Assembly (NCBI GenBank): GCA_016195265.1
Contig: JACPZW010000023.1
Span: 1 to 43,510, forward strand
Length of the DNA: 43,510 bases
Source of the DNA: Acidobacteriota bacterium
GTDB lineage: Bacteria; Acidobacteriota; Vicinamibacteria; Vicinamibacterales; CAVVIG01
Direction: 5' to 3'
The notes below the pieces were generated by a model, which saw only the letters and a program-made list of their open reading frames with translations, had not been told where the DNA came from and did not search any database. Of the stretch, positions 21,858 through 31,245 are shown piece by piece (position 1 is the first letter of the stretch; every line of letters begins with the position of its first letter). Position numbers and translations under genes: made by a program.

Positions 21858-24800
21858 TCATCCGGCGCTGACCGTGCGCAGCGTGGCGATGAGGCGCTCG
21901 GTTTCGAACGCGAGCGCGCGCCAGGCGGCGTCGTGCTCGTCGAATTGCGCCGTGCGTCCGATTTCCTCGAGGGCGCGCGCCGCGTCGACGACGCCCGTCG
22001 CGTCGAAATTGGCGGCGGCGCCTTTGAGCCCGTGCGCGGCGCGGCGCAGGGACTCGCCGTCGCGCGCCTCCAGGGCCTGCCGGATGCGCTCGAGATGCCG
22101 CGGCGCGTCGTCCACGAACAGCCGGCTGATTTCAGCGAGCAGCTCGCGATCGCCCCCGACACGCGCGAGCACATGATCGGAGACGGCCGGCGCGGCGGAG
22201 ACGGGCGGCGGTAGTGGCGCGCCGCCGGCCAGGCGCTCGACGGTGGCGCACAGCTGGCGCGAGTCGAGCGGCTTGGTGAGGTACTCGTCCATGCCCGCGG
22301 CGAGGCAGCGCTCGCGATCGCCTTTCATCGCGTGCGCGGTCATGGCGACGATGGGCACGTGCGCCGCGCTGCCGCGCTCCCGCGCGCGAATGGCCGCCGC
22401 GGCTTCGAGCCCGCCCATCTCCGGCATCTGCACGTCCATCAGCACCAGGTCGAACGCCTGGCGGTCGAGTGTGGCGAGCGCCTCGCGGCCGTTGCCCGCG
22501 ATGGTCACGCGGTGACCGCGCCGTTCGAGGACGCTCGCGGCGAGCCGCTGATTCACGACGTTGTCCTCCGCGAGCAGGACGCGCAGGCGGCGGTCGGCCA
22601 GCTCCAACGGCAGCATCGACGCCGGGAGCGCCGGCCGCCGAACGCGTTCCGGCGCGATCGCGCGGGTGATCGCGCCAAGCAGATCGCGCTGATCGACCGG
22701 CTTCGTCAGGTGATTGACGATGCCGACGTCGCTGCACCGCGCGGCCTCGCCGTACTGGCCCGACGAGCTCAACATCATGATGGTCGCGCCCGCGAGCGTC
22801 CGATCGTCCTGAATCCGCCTGGCCACCTCGAAGCCGTCCATTTCCGGCATGTTCGCGTCGAGCAGCACCAGCGCGAACGGATGCCGATCGGCATTCGCCT
22901 GTCGCAGCGCGTCGAGCGCCGCCGCGCCGCTGTCGACGGCGGTCGGCCGCATCTTCCAGCGGAGCAGCAGGTCGTGCAGCACACGGCGGTTGACCGCGTT
23001 GTCATCCACGATGAGAACCGGCAGGTCCGTCAGGTTCACGGCCGTCGGCTCGGGCCGCGCGTCCGAGAGGCCCAGGCGCGCCGTGAAGTGGAACGTGCTG
23101 CCCTCGTGCGGCGCGCTCTCGAGCCAGATGCGCCCGCCCATCAGCTCCACGAGCGAGGACGAAATCGTCAGGCCCAGTCCGGTGCCACCGAAGCGCCGCG
23201 TGGTCGACCCGTCCGCTTGCTTGAACGGCTCGAAGATCGTCTGCTGTTTTTCGGTCGGGACGCCGATGCCGCTGTCGCTCACGAGGTAATGCAGCACCGT
23301 GTCTTTCGGCGTGGCCGCCTCGACGTCGACCTGCACGAGGATCTGGCCGCGCTCGGTGAATTTGATCGCGTTGCCCACCAGGTTGACGAGCACCTGCCGC
23401 AGCCGCCCGGGATCGCCGACGGCGATGTTGGGCACCTCGGGCAGCACGTGGCAGACGACCTCGAGTCCCTTCTGCTCCGCGCGCAGCGCCAAGGGCTTCA
23501 GCAGTTCGGCCAGGTGATCGCGGACCGAGAACGGCGTCTCGTCGAACTCGAGCTTGCGCATCTCGATCTTCGAGAAATCGAGGATGTCGTTCAGGATGCT
23601 CAGCAGCGCGTCCGCCGAGCTCTGCACCATCGTCAGGTACTCGCGCTGTTCGGGCGCCAGCGCGGTGTCCAGGGCCAGCTCCGTCATGCCGATGATGCCG
23701 TTGAGCGGCGTCCGGATCTCGTGGCTCATGTTCGCGAGGAACTCGCTCTTCGCCTGATTGGCTTCCTCGGCGACGCTCGTGGCCTCCGCGAGCGCCGCGG
23801 TGCGCTCGCGCACCTTGCGGTCGAGATCCTCGGTCAGCGCCTGCAGCTCGCGGTTCAGGTGCTCGCGCTGCACGAGCGCCTGCTCGAGCTGCATGTACGA
23901 GTCGGCCAGCCGCGCCTGCATGCCGTTGACGTCCTTGAGCAGCTCCCCTATTTCAGCCGGCGGCGGCGAGGTCAGGTGTGTCGCGGCCGGCGCGCCGTGC
24001 GCCGAGATATTGCGGACGATCGTCACCACCTCTTCGAGCGGACGCGTGACCGCGCCGGCGAACCCGCGCGCGCCGAGCACGGCGACGCCCAGCGCGAGGA
24101 GGATCAGCGTGAGCGTCGCGGCGTAGTAGCCGGTCCATTTCAGCCGGAGCGTCAGCAGGGGCTGCTCGACGAACACGCGCCACCCGACCGGCGGCACCGT
24201 CGTCCACGCGACGAGGCGCGCCGCCCCGGCGGGGTCGGCGCCGCGGCGCTCGTAGAGGAAGACGTCCTGCGCCGCGTGCGCGCCGGCGGCCACGAGATCG
24301 TCCTGCGTCAGGTTCTGGAGGGCCGCGTAGCCCGTGCGGCCGCTCGCGTGGATGACGAGGTTGTGCTGATCGACGATCGTGATCTGGGCGTCGGGAAGCG
24401 ATTTGAAGTCCTCGACGAAGCGCTCGAAGCGCGACATGTCGAGCGATCCGCCCACGACGCCCGCCGGATTGCCCGACGCGTCCAGAACCGGCGCGGCGAT
24501 GGTGACGATCGGCACCATCGACAGCCGCCCGAGGATGACGTCGGAGACGACCGGGCGCCGCAGACGCAGCGCGTCGATGAAGTACTGGCGGTCGCTGATC
24601 GTCGGCGATTCGCGCCGCGGGTAGATCTCGTGCACCGTGCCGCCGAGGTCGGCATCGAACAGCGTGATGAACCCCGGATAGATCTCGTGGTACTGGTTCA
24701 GCAGCCGCTGCCGGGCGGCCGGTTCCGTGCGCTCGCCGAACGCGGCGCCGACCGTCCGCACCGCGTGGATGTGATCGCCCAGGTAATCGCCGATGTGCGC

Positions 24801-25454
24801 GCCGAGCGACGTCACGGCTTCGTGGAGCCGCGCGCCGCCGTCGGCTTCCTGTTTCGCCGCGGTGAGCTGCGTGTCGACGGCTGCGAGCAGCAGCACCGGC
24901 AGCGCGGCGACCAGAATGAACGCGTGGAACGCGAACGTCCGCAGCCGCCGCCGTTCGACCGGCCGGTAGCCCGTCACGAGACGCTGCGCGGTCGCGCCAG
25001 TCGCGATCAGATCGGCGATGACGACGGCCACCAGGCCGTTGAGCGGCATCTGCAGCGCGACCGGGAGAATCGTTTCGCGCAGCGCCCCGGCGCCGTAGAG
25101 CCGAGGCGCGACGATGACCGATCCGGCGACGCCTGCCCACACCAGCGCGCCGGCCAGCAACGGTGACGTGCCGCGCCGCGCGAACGCGCCGGCCAGCAGC
25201 CCTTCGATTGGCAGCAGCAGGACGAGGGGGAGGGCGCCGAACGTCGCACCGCGCACGGCGACGGCGCCCATGGCCGCAGCCAGCGCGCCGAACCACGGCC
25301 CGAACAGAATCGCGATCGGCAGCGAGACGACGCGCCCGAGCAGTAACGGCGCGACGACGCCGCCCGGCAGCGCGTTGAGCAGGTAGCCAGCGGCCCCGCA
25401 GAGGATCGACAGGCCGAGGCGTCGTGCGAATTGCCGGTTCATCCCGGCCGTCAT
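21858..25454 (-). CDS. Hybrid sensor histidine kinase (membrane-Cache-HAMP-HisKA-HATPase-REC-REC-Hpt)
   Basis: 1198 residues, start ATG 25454 with GAAGG 8 bp upstream. The N-terminus has about 5-6 membrane segments to residue 180, then another at about 195-215. An extracellular double-Cache-like sensor follows (about 220-460; [20 protein letters not shown]). A further membrane segment and HAMP-like linker lead to HisKA with H578 in [16 protein letters not shown], then HATPase. Two receiver domains have phospho-acceptors D866 ([11 protein letters not shown]) and D1007 ([11 protein letters not shown]). The final Hpt domain has H1141 ([13 protein letters not shown]). All residues for a complete phosphorelay are present. 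The adjacent divergent response regulator at 25522 is the natural final acceptor. The signal sensed is unknown. Confidence 0.95.
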   Translation of the reverse strand: MTAGMNRQFARRLGLSILCGAAGYLLNALPGGVVAPLLLGRVVSLPIAILFGPWFGALAAAMGAVAVRGATFGALPLVLLLPIEGLLAGAFARRGTSPLLAGALVWAGVAGSVIVAPRLYGAGALRETILPVALQMPLNGLVAVVIADLIATGATAQRLVTGYRPVERRRLRTFAFHAFILVAALPVLLLAAVDTQLTAAKQEADGGARLHEAVTSLGAHIGDYLGDHIHAVRTVGAAFGERTEPAARQRLLNQYHEIYPGFITLFDADLGGTVHEIYPRRESPTISDRQYFIDALRLRRPVVSDVILGRLSMVPIVTIAAPVLDASGNPAGVVGGSLDMSRFERFVEDFKSLPDAQITIVDQHNLVIHASGRTGYAALQNLTQDDLVAAGAHAAQDVFLYERRGADPAGAARLVAWTTVPPVGWRVFVEQPLLTLRLKWTGYYAATLTLILLALGVAVLGARGFAGAVTRPLEEVVTIVRNISAHGAPAATHLTSPPPAEIGELLKDVNGMQARLADSYMQLEQALVQREHLNRELQALTEDLDRKVRERTAALAEATSVAEEANQAKSEFLANMSHEIRTPLNGIIGMTELALDTALAPEQREYLTMVQSSADALLSILNDILDFSKIEMRKLEFDETPFSVRDHLAELLKPLALRAEQKGLEVVCHVLPEVPNIAVGDPGRLRQVLVNLVGNAIKFTERGQILVQVDVEAATPKDTVLHYLVSDSGIGVPTEKQQTIFEPFKQADGSTTRRFGGTGLGLTISSSLVELMGGRIWLESAPHEGSTFHFTARLGLSDARPEPTAVNLTDLPVLIVDDNAVNRRVLHDLLLRWKMRPTAVDSGAAALDALRQANADRHPFALVLLDANMPEMDGFEVARRIQDDRTLAGATIMMLSSSGQYGEAARCSDVGIVNHLTKPVDQRDLLGAITRAIAPERVRRPALPASMLPLELADRRLRVLLAEDNVVNQRLAASVLERRGHRVTIAGNGREALATLDRQAFDLVLMDVQMPEMGGLEAAAAIRARERGSAAHVPIVAMTAHAMKGDRERCLAAGMDEYLTKPLDSRQLCATVERLAGGAPLPPPVSAAPAVSDHVLARVGGDRELLAEISRLFVDDAPRHLERIRQALEARDGESLRRAAHGLKGAAANFDATGVVDAARALEEIGRTAQFDEHDAAWRALAFETERLIATLRTVSAG

Positions 25455-25507
25455 TGTGCGGCCTTCAGACCGTGACCGCCAAGCCGGAAGTCGTCACAGG
25501 GCGGGGG

Positions 25508-25513
25508 TATACT
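25508..25513 (+). promoter_or_regulatory. -10 box candidate before the response regulator
   Basis: TATACT differs from TATAAT at one base. Transcription would start near 25520, 2 bases before the GTG at 25522. No good -35 is visible, and the upstream 50 bp are shared with the divergent kinase gene. Confidence 0.4.
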
Positions 25514-25521
25514 GCACGGAC

Positions 25522-26145
25522 GTGCACGTTCTCATCGCGGAAGACGAACGCGTGACCGGCGAAATTCTCGCCCGCACGCTGCAGCGATGGAATCACGAGA
25601 CGACGCTCGTCGGCGACGGCGCGAAGGCGTGGGACTACCTGCGTGTATCGATGCTGCCCACGCTCGCGATCCTCGACTGGATGATGCCGGAGATGGACGG
25701 TCCGGAGGTCTGCAGGCGCGTACGGACCGAGTTGCCGCTTGCCAACATGTACTTGCTGCTGGTGACGGCGCGTGAAGGCCGGAGCGACGTCGTCGTCGGG
25801 CTCGACGCGGGCGCCGACGACTACATCATCAAGCCGTTCGATCCTGAGGAGCTGCGCGCGCGGATCAACGTCGGCGTGCGCGTGCTCGGCCTGCAGCAGA
25901 AGCTCGCCGAGCGCGTGGCCGAGCTTCAGGCCGCGCTCTCGAACGTCAAACAACTGCACGGACTGCTGCCGATCTGCAGCTACTGCAAGCGCATCCGCGG
26001 CGACGATCAGTACTGGCAGCAGGTCGAGGGCTACATCGCGCAGCACTCGAATGCCGAGTTCAGCCACGGCATCTGCCCGGCGTGCTACGCGAAAGTCTCC
26101 GCGGAAATCGACGAGATCTCCCGCGGCCGCGGGCACACCCCCTAG
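25522..26145 (+). CDS. Response regulator with Cys-containing C-terminal motif
   Basis: 207 residues from the GTG at 25522, where the receiver fold begins (VHVLIAEDERVTGEILARTL). Acidic pocket ED, phospho-acceptor Asp in LAILDWMMPEMDG, Thr in LLVTAREGR and Lys in YIIKPFDPEELRARI are all present. After a coiled-coil helix (about 125-155) comes a short tail: LPICSYCKRIRGDDQYW, then YIAQHSNAEFSHGICPACY. This four-Cys tail is known at the C-termini of many receiver and PAS proteins, but I know of no established function; zinc binding is plausible. No DNA-binding or enzymatic domain is present. It is divergently paired with the hybrid kinase. Confidence 0.9.
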   Translation: MHVLIAEDERVTGEILARTLQRWNHETTLVGDGAKAWDYLRVSMLPTLAILDWMMPEMDGPEVCRRVRTELPLANMYLLLVTAREGRSDVVVGLDAGADDYIIKPFDPEELRARINVGVRVLGLQQKLAERVAELQAALSNVKQLHGLLPICSYCKRIRGDDQYWQQVEGYIAQHSNAEFSHGICPACYAKVSAEIDEISRGRGHTP

Positions 26146-26247
26146 CGCGTGCCCGCTTCGGCCGCCGCCTGCGCGGGCGCCATGGGCCTGCTTCGAGGGC
26201 GAGCGCGCCCCAGAGCGCGGTTTTCACAACGGCGTCGCGGTACGTAG

Positions 26248-26307
26248 GCCGGGTCCTTTCGGACCCGGCGCGCAGTCGCCGCCCGGCGGGTCCAAAAAGG
26301 ACCCGCC
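26248..26307. repeat. REP-like double hairpin
   Basis: Hairpin 1: GCCGGGTCC-TTTC-GGACCCGGC (26248-26269), a perfect 9-bp stem. Hairpin 2: GGCGGGTCC-AAAAA-GGACCCGCC (26285-26307), also 9 bp. They are joined by GCGCAGTCGCCGCCC and flanked by TACGTAG and CTAC. The same pair of hairpins recurs at 30303-30452. It lies between two convergent genes (26145 and 26316). The rest of the gap 26146-26247 shows nothing else recognisable. Confidence 0.85.
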
Positions 26308-26315
26308 CTACTTCA

Positions 26316-27182
26316 TCATTGTTTGCCGGACGCGGACGCGCCGAGCGCGACCTGCGCGACGATCTCCCGCGCGAGCGGCAGGCTGACGCCGCACGTCGGA
26401 TCGTCCACGCGGCACTTGGCGACCGTGAGGTCGCAGCCGCACGTGCACGACTGCGAATTCAGTTTCTGCAGGGCTTCCGTGCGTTTCGCCGGGGACAGCT
26501 TGGCCAGATCAACGCCGGGGATCGTCATGACCTGCGCGCCGTCGCCGAGCTTCAGACCCTGCGTCTGCTCGACTTCCTCGGTCGCCACGTTCACCGGCAG
26601 CCCGGCCAGCGCGCGCGTTTCCTGCTCGGTGGTCTGCGCGACCAGCATGCCGACGTGCTTCTGCACGACGCGCGACTCACGATCGACGATGAACGAGGTC
26701 GGCAGCGCGCTGACGCCTGGGAACCGCTTCTCGAGCTCCCGCGTCGCCATGACGATCGGGTAGTTCATCTTGTGCTCGGCCGCAAAGCGCTTCACCATCT
26801 CCGGCGATTCCTCGTCTTCGGAGATGCCGATGATCTGCAGCTGGTCGCGGTACTTGTCCTGCAGCGCGATCAGATCGGGAATCTCGGCGCGGCACGGCGG
26901 GCACCACGTCGCCCAGAAGTTGAAGATGACGACCTTGCCGCGGAGGGCGGCTGGCGAGATGTCGCGGCCGTCGAGATCGCGCGCGGCGAAGGCCGCGACC
27001 GCGGCCGGATGGCGGAAGAACTTCAGCGTCGTCTTTTCGTCGGTGGCGGTGGTTTCGGACCGCGCGCCCGCAACGTCTGGCGCGCCGGACGTGCCTGACT
27101 GGCGCGCGTAGCGCGAGGCCGCCCAGAGCAGCGCCAGGCCTGCGACGAAGATCAAGAGCAGCAGCGGCCGCCGTCCATTCAT
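26316..27182 (-). CDS. TlpA-like thioredoxin with Cys-rich C-terminal tail
   Basis: 288 residues. One N-terminal membrane segment (about 5-22) anchors the protein with the rest in the periplasm. The TlpA/AhpC-TSA-like domain (about 65-200) has the redox site ATWCPPC within VVIFNFWATWCPPCRAEIP and the cis-Pro region VSALPTSFIVDRESRV. A further segment contains SQSCTCGCDLTVAKCRVDDPTCGVS in pieces: Cys pattern C-x-C-x-C...C...C over about 20 residues. This is not part of TlpA proteins and suggests metal or cofactor binding. The family reduces disulfides, for example during cytochrome c maturation. It is convergent with the response regulator gene and divergent from the HAD gene. Confidence 0.88.
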   Translation of the reverse strand: MNGRRPLLLLIFVAGLALLWAASRYARQSGTSGAPDVAGARSETTATDEKTTLKFFRHPAAVAAFAARDLDGRDISPAALRGKVVIFNFWATWCPPCRAEIPDLIALQDKYRDQLQIIGISEDEESPEMVKRFAAEHKMNYPIVMATRELEKRFPGVSALPTSFIVDRESRVVQKHVGMLVAQTTEQETRALAGLPVNVATEEVEQTQGLKLGDGAQVMTIPGVDLAKLSPAKRTEALQKLNSQSCTCGCDLTVAKCRVDDPTCGVSLPLAREIVAQVALGASASGKQ

Positions 27183-27210
27183 AAGGGTAGGACAATAGTA
27201 AGCTGAAGTC

Positions 27211-27903
27211 TTGCCGATTCAAACCGTGTTCCTGGACGCCGGCGGCGTCCTGGTCCATCCCAATTGGACGCGCGTCAGCGAGACGCTGGTGCGTCACGGC
27301 GTGCGCGTCTCCGCCGCGGCGCTGGCGGACGCGGAGCCTCGCGCCAAGAAGCGGCTGGACACGGGCGACACGATTCGCGCCACGAACGACCACCAGCGCG
27401 GCTGGACGTACTTCAACCTGGTGCTGACCGAGGCCGGCGTCCCGCTGTCCGACGCGACGGCGGCGGCGCTCGACGAACTGCACGTATACCACCAGGAGTC
27501 GAATCTCTGGGAGACCGTGCCGGACGAGGTGCGGCCGGCGCTGGCGGCGCTTCGCGCGCGCGGCTATCGCCTGGTCGTCGTGTCGAACGCGAACGGCACG
27601 CTGCACCGCATGTTCGACCGGCTGGGGCTCACTTCCGCGTTCGATGTGATCTTCGACTCGCATCTGGAAGGCGTGGAGAAGCCGGACGCGCGCTTCTTTC
27701 AGATCGCCCTCGACCGCAGCGGCGCCACGCCTTCGACGACCGTGCACGTCGGCGACCTCTATCACGTGGACGTCGTCGGCGCGCGCGCAGCGGGGATCAC
27801 GCCGGTGCTGATCGATGCCGCCGGCCTGTACTTCGACTGCGATTGTCTGCGAATGCAATCGCTGCGCGACCTCGCGGAAACGCTGCACGGCCTGCAGGTT
27901 TGA
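27211..27903 (+). CDS. HAD-superfamily hydrolase
   Basis: 230 residues from a TTG at 27211 that gives MPIQTVFLDAGGVL, a start set by the nucleophile motif near the N-terminus. HAD motifs: I, FLDAGGVLV (Asp9); II, VVSNANG (Ser); III, Lys in GVEKPDARFF; IV, HVGDLYHVDVVGARAAG. The cap is an all-helical insert (about 18-90), as in subfamily I phosphatases and dehalogenases. The substrate cannot be predicted. The gene is divergent from the TlpA-like gene (28 bp between starts) and is followed 45 bp later by the DUF5916 gene in the same direction. Confidence 0.88.
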   Translation: MPIQTVFLDAGGVLVHPNWTRVSETLVRHGVRVSAAALADAEPRAKKRLDTGDTIRATNDHQRGWTYFNLVLTEAGVPLSDATAAALDELHVYHQESNLWETVPDEVRPALAALRARGYRLVVVSNANGTLHRMFDRLGLTSAFDVIFDSHLEGVEKPDARFFQIALDRSGATPSTTVHVGDLYHVDVVGARAAGITPVLIDAAGLYFDCDCLRMQSLRDLAETLHGLQV

Positions 27904-27948
27904 TAGAGTCGACGGACCAACGAATTTTCCTTACGGGAGGTCCGCCGC

Positions 27949-30276
27949 GTGTCGCTCTCATTTCGCCGCTACGTTCCAGCGTCCATCATCGCGTCCGTCG
28001 TTTCACTCATCCCCGTCGTCGCGCACGCCAACGCAGAACTGACCCAGGCCGATGCGGTTCCGCAGCTGCGGGCCGTGCGTATTCCCGACGCCGGGACGCC
28101 GCCGACGCTCGACGGCCGCGTCACCGAGGAGATCTGGAGCACGGTCGCGCCGCACTCGACGTTCACCCAGACCGATCCGATCGAGGGCGCGCCGGCAAGC
28201 GAGCGGACCGAAGTCCGCGTCCTGTTTGACAAGACCACGCTGTACATCGGCGTCATCTGTTTCGACTCGGAGCCGTCGAAGATCGTCGTCAGCCAGAATC
28301 GCCGCGACGCGGATCTGAGCGAAACCGACGCCATCATCCTCGTGCTGGACACGTTCAACGACCACCAGAACGCGTTCGTCTTCGGCACCAATGCGATCGG
28401 CATTCTGTACGACGGCCAGGTCGCCGCCGAGGGATTGACGAGCGGCATCTCGTCGAATGTGTCCGGCGGCGGCGGATCCCAGCGCGGCACGATCAGCTCG
28501 TTCAACCCGAACTGGGACGGCGATTGGCGCGTCAAGGCGTCAATCACCGAGCGCGGCTGGGAGGCCGAGCTCGCGATTCCGTTCAAGACCCTGCGCTATG
28601 CGACCGGCAGCGACAAGGTCTGGGGTTTCAACGTCAAGCGCAACATCAGGCGCAAGAACGAGCAGGTGTATCTGGCGCCGGTGCAGCGCGGCTTCGACAT
28701 CTACCGGATCTCGTCGGCGGCGAAGCTCACCGGGCTCGATCTGCAACCGCGGCACGATCTGAAGGTCACGCCCTACGTGCTCGGATCAGTCAACAAGGAC
28801 TACACGGTCGCAACGAATCAGGTGGCGAGCCGCTGGAACCCGTTTGGCGGCGACCGCAACGTCGGCCTCGACGTGAAGTGGGGCGTGCGTCCGAACCTGA
28901 CCGCCGATTTCACCGTGAACACGGACTTCGCGCAGGTGGAGGCCGACGAGGAGCAGGTGAACCTCACGCGCTTCGATCTGTTCTTTCCCGAAAAGCGCCC
29001 GTTCTTCCTCGAGAACGCGTCGGTCTTCCAGTTCGGCGCGCCGCAGCAGGTCGACCTGTTCTTCTCGCGCCGGATCGGTCTCTCGGCCACGGGCTCGTCG
29101 GGGCTGCCGATCGATATCGATGGCGGCGGCCGTCTGTCCGGAAAGATCGGCTCGTACAACGTCGGCCTGCTCACCATGCAGACCGAGTCGGCGACGGACG
29201 CGACGACCGGAAAGCTCATCACCGAGGCGAACAACTTCGGCGTCGTGCGCGTGCAGCGCGAAGTCGGTCGCTCGAATTTCGGCGTGATTTTCGTGAACCG
29301 GCAGGGCACGGGCGCCTACGCCGGCGCCAACGACTACAACCGCGCGTACGGCGTGGATGCGAACCTTCAGGTGTCGCGTAACGCGAAGCTGTTCCTCTAC
29401 GCCGCCGGCACGACTTCTCCGACCGAGAAGGGCGGCTCCGATCACTCCGAGCGCGTGTTCTACAACTTCGCGAACAACGTCTGGCAGGTCACGGGCGGCT
29501 ACTCCCGGGTCGGCGACAACTTCAACCCCGAAGTCGGCTATCTCCCGCGGCGCGGGTACTGGCGTCCGGAATGGCGCGTGTTCTTCCAGCCGCAGCCGAA
29601 GCGCTGGCCGTGGATCCGCCGCATCTCGCCGCACACCAGCTACAACGCGTACGTCGGGCTCGACGACAACCAGGTGCAGAGCTCGATGGCGCATTTCCAT
29701 TTCTTCGAGATCGATCCCGCACAGGGCGGGCGCTTCGGCACGTTCGTCGATCGCAATTCCGATCGGCCCGTCGCGCCCTTCACGGTCTTCAACGCGGGCG
29801 GACAGAAGGTCGTCATTCCCCCGGGCGACTACACGTGGTACCAGATCTCGAATGAATATCTGAGCGACCCGAGCGCGGTGATCTCGACGACGCTGCGCTG
29901 GCGGCACGGCGGGTTCTACGACGGGGACTTCGACGCGTACGAAACGCAGCTGAACTGGCGCGCCGGCCAGCGGTTTCTCGGCTCGGCGGGGTGGACGCGC
30001 CAGAACATCGACCTGCGGTACGGCGCGTTTCACACGGATCTCGTGCCGATGAAGGTGAGTTACGCGTTCACGACGCTGGCGAATCTTCAGGCGCTGGTCC
30101 AGTACAACAACCAGTCGTCGCTGCTCACGACGAACATCCGTCTCGCCCTGCTCAATCGCAGCGGCACGGGCGTGTTCGTCGTCTACAACGATCGCCGCGA
30201 CACCTACGATCGCGACCCGTACACCACGCTGGGCCGGTCGTTCATCGTGAAGTACACCAGGCTGGTGGACTTCTGA
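27949..30276 (+). CDS. CBM9-like / DUF5916 outer-membrane protein
   Basis: 775 residues from a GTG at 27949 behind ACGGGAGG. Signal peptide about 1-27 (SFRRYVPASIIASVVSLIPVVAHA in shorter view, cleavage after AHA). The N-terminal domain (about 40-230) resembles family 9 carbohydrate-binding modules: IPDAGTPPTLDGRVTEEIW, then VRVLFDKTTLYIGVICFD. The rest is the DUF5916 region with FPEKRPFFLENASVFQFG and many alternating strands ending in aromatic residues (final FIVKYTRLVDF), compatible with a beta-barrel. Such proteins are frequent in Acidobacteriota and Bacteroidota; the function is unproven. REP-like repeats follow directly after the stop. Confidence 0.88.
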   Translation: MSLSFRRYVPASIIASVVSLIPVVAHANAELTQADAVPQLRAVRIPDAGTPPTLDGRVTEEIWSTVAPHSTFTQTDPIEGAPASERTEVRVLFDKTTLYIGVICFDSEPSKIVVSQNRRDADLSETDAIILVLDTFNDHQNAFVFGTNAIGILYDGQVAAEGLTSGISSNVSGGGGSQRGTISSFNPNWDGDWRVKASITERGWEAELAIPFKTLRYATGSDKVWGFNVKRNIRRKNEQVYLAPVQRGFDIYRISSAAKLTGLDLQPRHDLKVTPYVLGSVNKDYTVATNQVASRWNPFGGDRNVGLDVKWGVRPNLTADFTVNTDFAQVEADEEQVNLTRFDLFFPEKRPFFLENASVFQFGAPQQVDLFFSRRIGLSATGSSGLPIDIDGGGRLSGKIGSYNVGLLTMQTESATDATTGKLITEANNFGVVRVQREVGRSNFGVIFVNRQGTGAYAGANDYNRAYGVDANLQVSRNAKLFLYAAGTTSPTEKGGSDHSERVFYNFANNVWQVTGGYSRVGDNFNPEVGYLPRRGYWRPEWRVFFQPQPKRWPWIRRISPHTSYNAYVGLDDNQVQSSMAHFHFFEIDPAQGGRFGTFVDRNSDRPVAPFTVFNAGGQKVVIPPGDYTWYQISNEYLSDPSAVISTTLRWRHGGFYDGDFDAYETQLNWRAGQRFLGSAGWTRQNIDLRYGAFHTDLVPMKVSYAFTTLANLQALVQYNNQSSLLTTNIRLALLNRSGTGVFVVYNDRRDTYDRDPYTTLGRSFIVKYTRLVDF

Positions 30277-30302
30277 TGCGAGATGAAGTTTCCGTCTACG
30301 TA

Positions 30303-30452
30303 GGCCGGGTCCGTTCGGATCCGGCTCGCCGTCGTCGCCCGGCGGGTCCAAAAGGACCCGCCCTACGTATCTACAGTCGTCGCCCGGCGGGTCCAAAAGG
30401 ACCCGCCCTACATATCTACAGTCGTCGCCAGGCGGGTCCAAAAGGACCCGCC
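30303..30452. repeat. REP-like hairpin cluster with 45-bp tandem repeats
   Basis: One GCCGGGTCC-GTTC-GGATCCGGC hairpin (30304-30325, one mismatch) is followed by three copies of GGCGGGTCC-AAAA-GGACCCGCC at 30341-30362, 30386-30407 and 30431-30452. The period is exactly 45 bp and the spacer CTACGTATCTACAGTCGTCG is nearly invariant. The hairpins are the same family as at 26248-26307. They fill most of the 217-bp gap between the convergent genes ending at 30276 and 30494. Confidence 0.9.
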
Positions 30453-30493
30453 CTACGTACCTGCAGCGATCTCAAGACGTCCACGTCCAGCCG

Positions 30494-30931
30494 CTAGCGC
30501 AGGACGACGAGCGATCCGATGACCTCCCTTGCGATCGCCGCGAGGGCGTCGTCGGCGCCGCGGTTCAGATCCAGGTGCAGCGTGCAGCCGCCGAGTGGCG
30601 CCGCAACCGCGGAGAAATGATGCACGCCCGGCTGGCGGCCGTACTCCACCCAGAACCGCTGCCCGTCGTCTTTGTGCACGATCGTCGGCTGCAGATCCAG
30701 TCGCAGCCGGACGGTAAATGCCGCCCAGCTCGCGTACGCGGACCAGATCGAGCTCGCCGACGCGCGGCCGTCTCGTGACGTCGCGAGCGCCTCGATCGTC
30801 TCCGATGCGTCGATCACCTGCCAATCGGACGGGACGGCGTAGTAGCAGTGGCCGCTGCGGTCGATGATGCCGGTCCAGCCCAGCGCGGCGGCGAGCGCGA
30901 GCCCGAGCGCGGTGTGGCTAGCGCGGTGCAT
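30494..30931 (-). CDS. Small exported protein of unknown function
   Basis: 145 residues. The N-terminus (MHRASHTALGLALAAALGWTG) looks like a weak signal peptide or anchor. The remainder has YYAVPSDWQVID, FWVEYGRQPGVHHFSAV and GGCTLHLDLN, suggesting alternating beta strands. I do not recognise a family. Its start lies inside the 3' end of the DUF190 gene (14-bp overlap), and it is last in the - strand efflux operon, so it is probably cotranscribed and may be a periplasmic accessory. Confidence 0.7.
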   Translation of the reverse strand: MHRASHTALGLALAAALGWTGIIDRSGHCYYAVPSDWQVIDASETIEALATSRDGRASASSIWSAYASWAAFTVRLRLDLQPTIVHKDDGQRFWVEYGRQPGVHHFSAVAAPLGGCTLHLDLNRGADDALAAIAREVIGSLVVLR

Positions 30932-31244
30932 CGGATACCAGTTCGGCGTCGACGAGGACGATCAGGCCCTCGCGCACCATCGCCCGCATGTCGGGCAGGA
31001 TCGCCCGCAGCTTGGCTTCCTCGTCGATCGCCATCACCGTGATCGGGCGATCGTCGGCGATGCCGAAGAGTCCCTTGTGGTGCATCCGCTGGTGATGGCC
31101 GAAGCCCATCAGGCCGGCCTGCGACGTGGCGCCAGCGACGTTGAGCTGGTGCAGCCGCTCGATGATGGCCTGGTGCAGCGGCCGGTTGTGCCAGGCGTCG
31201 GCCTCGTTGATGAACAGCAGCAGCAGCTTCAGCGGCGGTGTCAT
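30918..31244 (-). CDS. DUF190 (PII-like) protein
   Basis: 108 residues. DUF190 features are visible: LLLLFINEADAWHNRPLHQAIIERLHQLNVAGATSQAGLMGFG in pieces, then DDRPITVMAIDEEAKLRAILPDM and a final GLIVLVDAELV. The fold is PII-like, a ferredoxin-like trimer. Known members bind nucleotides or sit beside transporters. Its position directly after a CzcA-type pump (stop and start separated by 1 bp) points to regulation of, or signalling about, metal efflux. His residues (WHNR, GHHQRMHH) could bind metal. Confidence 0.88.
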   Translation of the reverse strand: MTPPLKLLLLFINEADAWHNRPLHQAIIERLHQLNVAGATSQAGLMGFGHHQRMHHKGLFGIADDRPITVMAIDEEAKLRAILPDMRAMVREGLIVLVDAELVSDAPR

Positions 31245-31245
31245 G

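Noticed and set aside
22332..25166. Open frame of 944 codons opposite the hybrid kinase gene
   Set aside because: It is antisense to a clearly coding gene with all kinase and receiver motifs, its product is a low-complexity Arg/Asp/His/Gln mix, and such shadows are normal at this GC content.
28786..30441. Minus-strand frame of 551 codons running from the REP cluster into the DUF5916 gene
   Set aside because: The first part translates the 45-bp repeats and the remainder is antisense to the DUF5916 protein; no domain is visible.
30303..30452. CRISPR array
   Set aside because: The 45-bp period is made of repeat plus nearly identical spacers, with only three units and no cas genes, so it is a tandem REP-like repeat.
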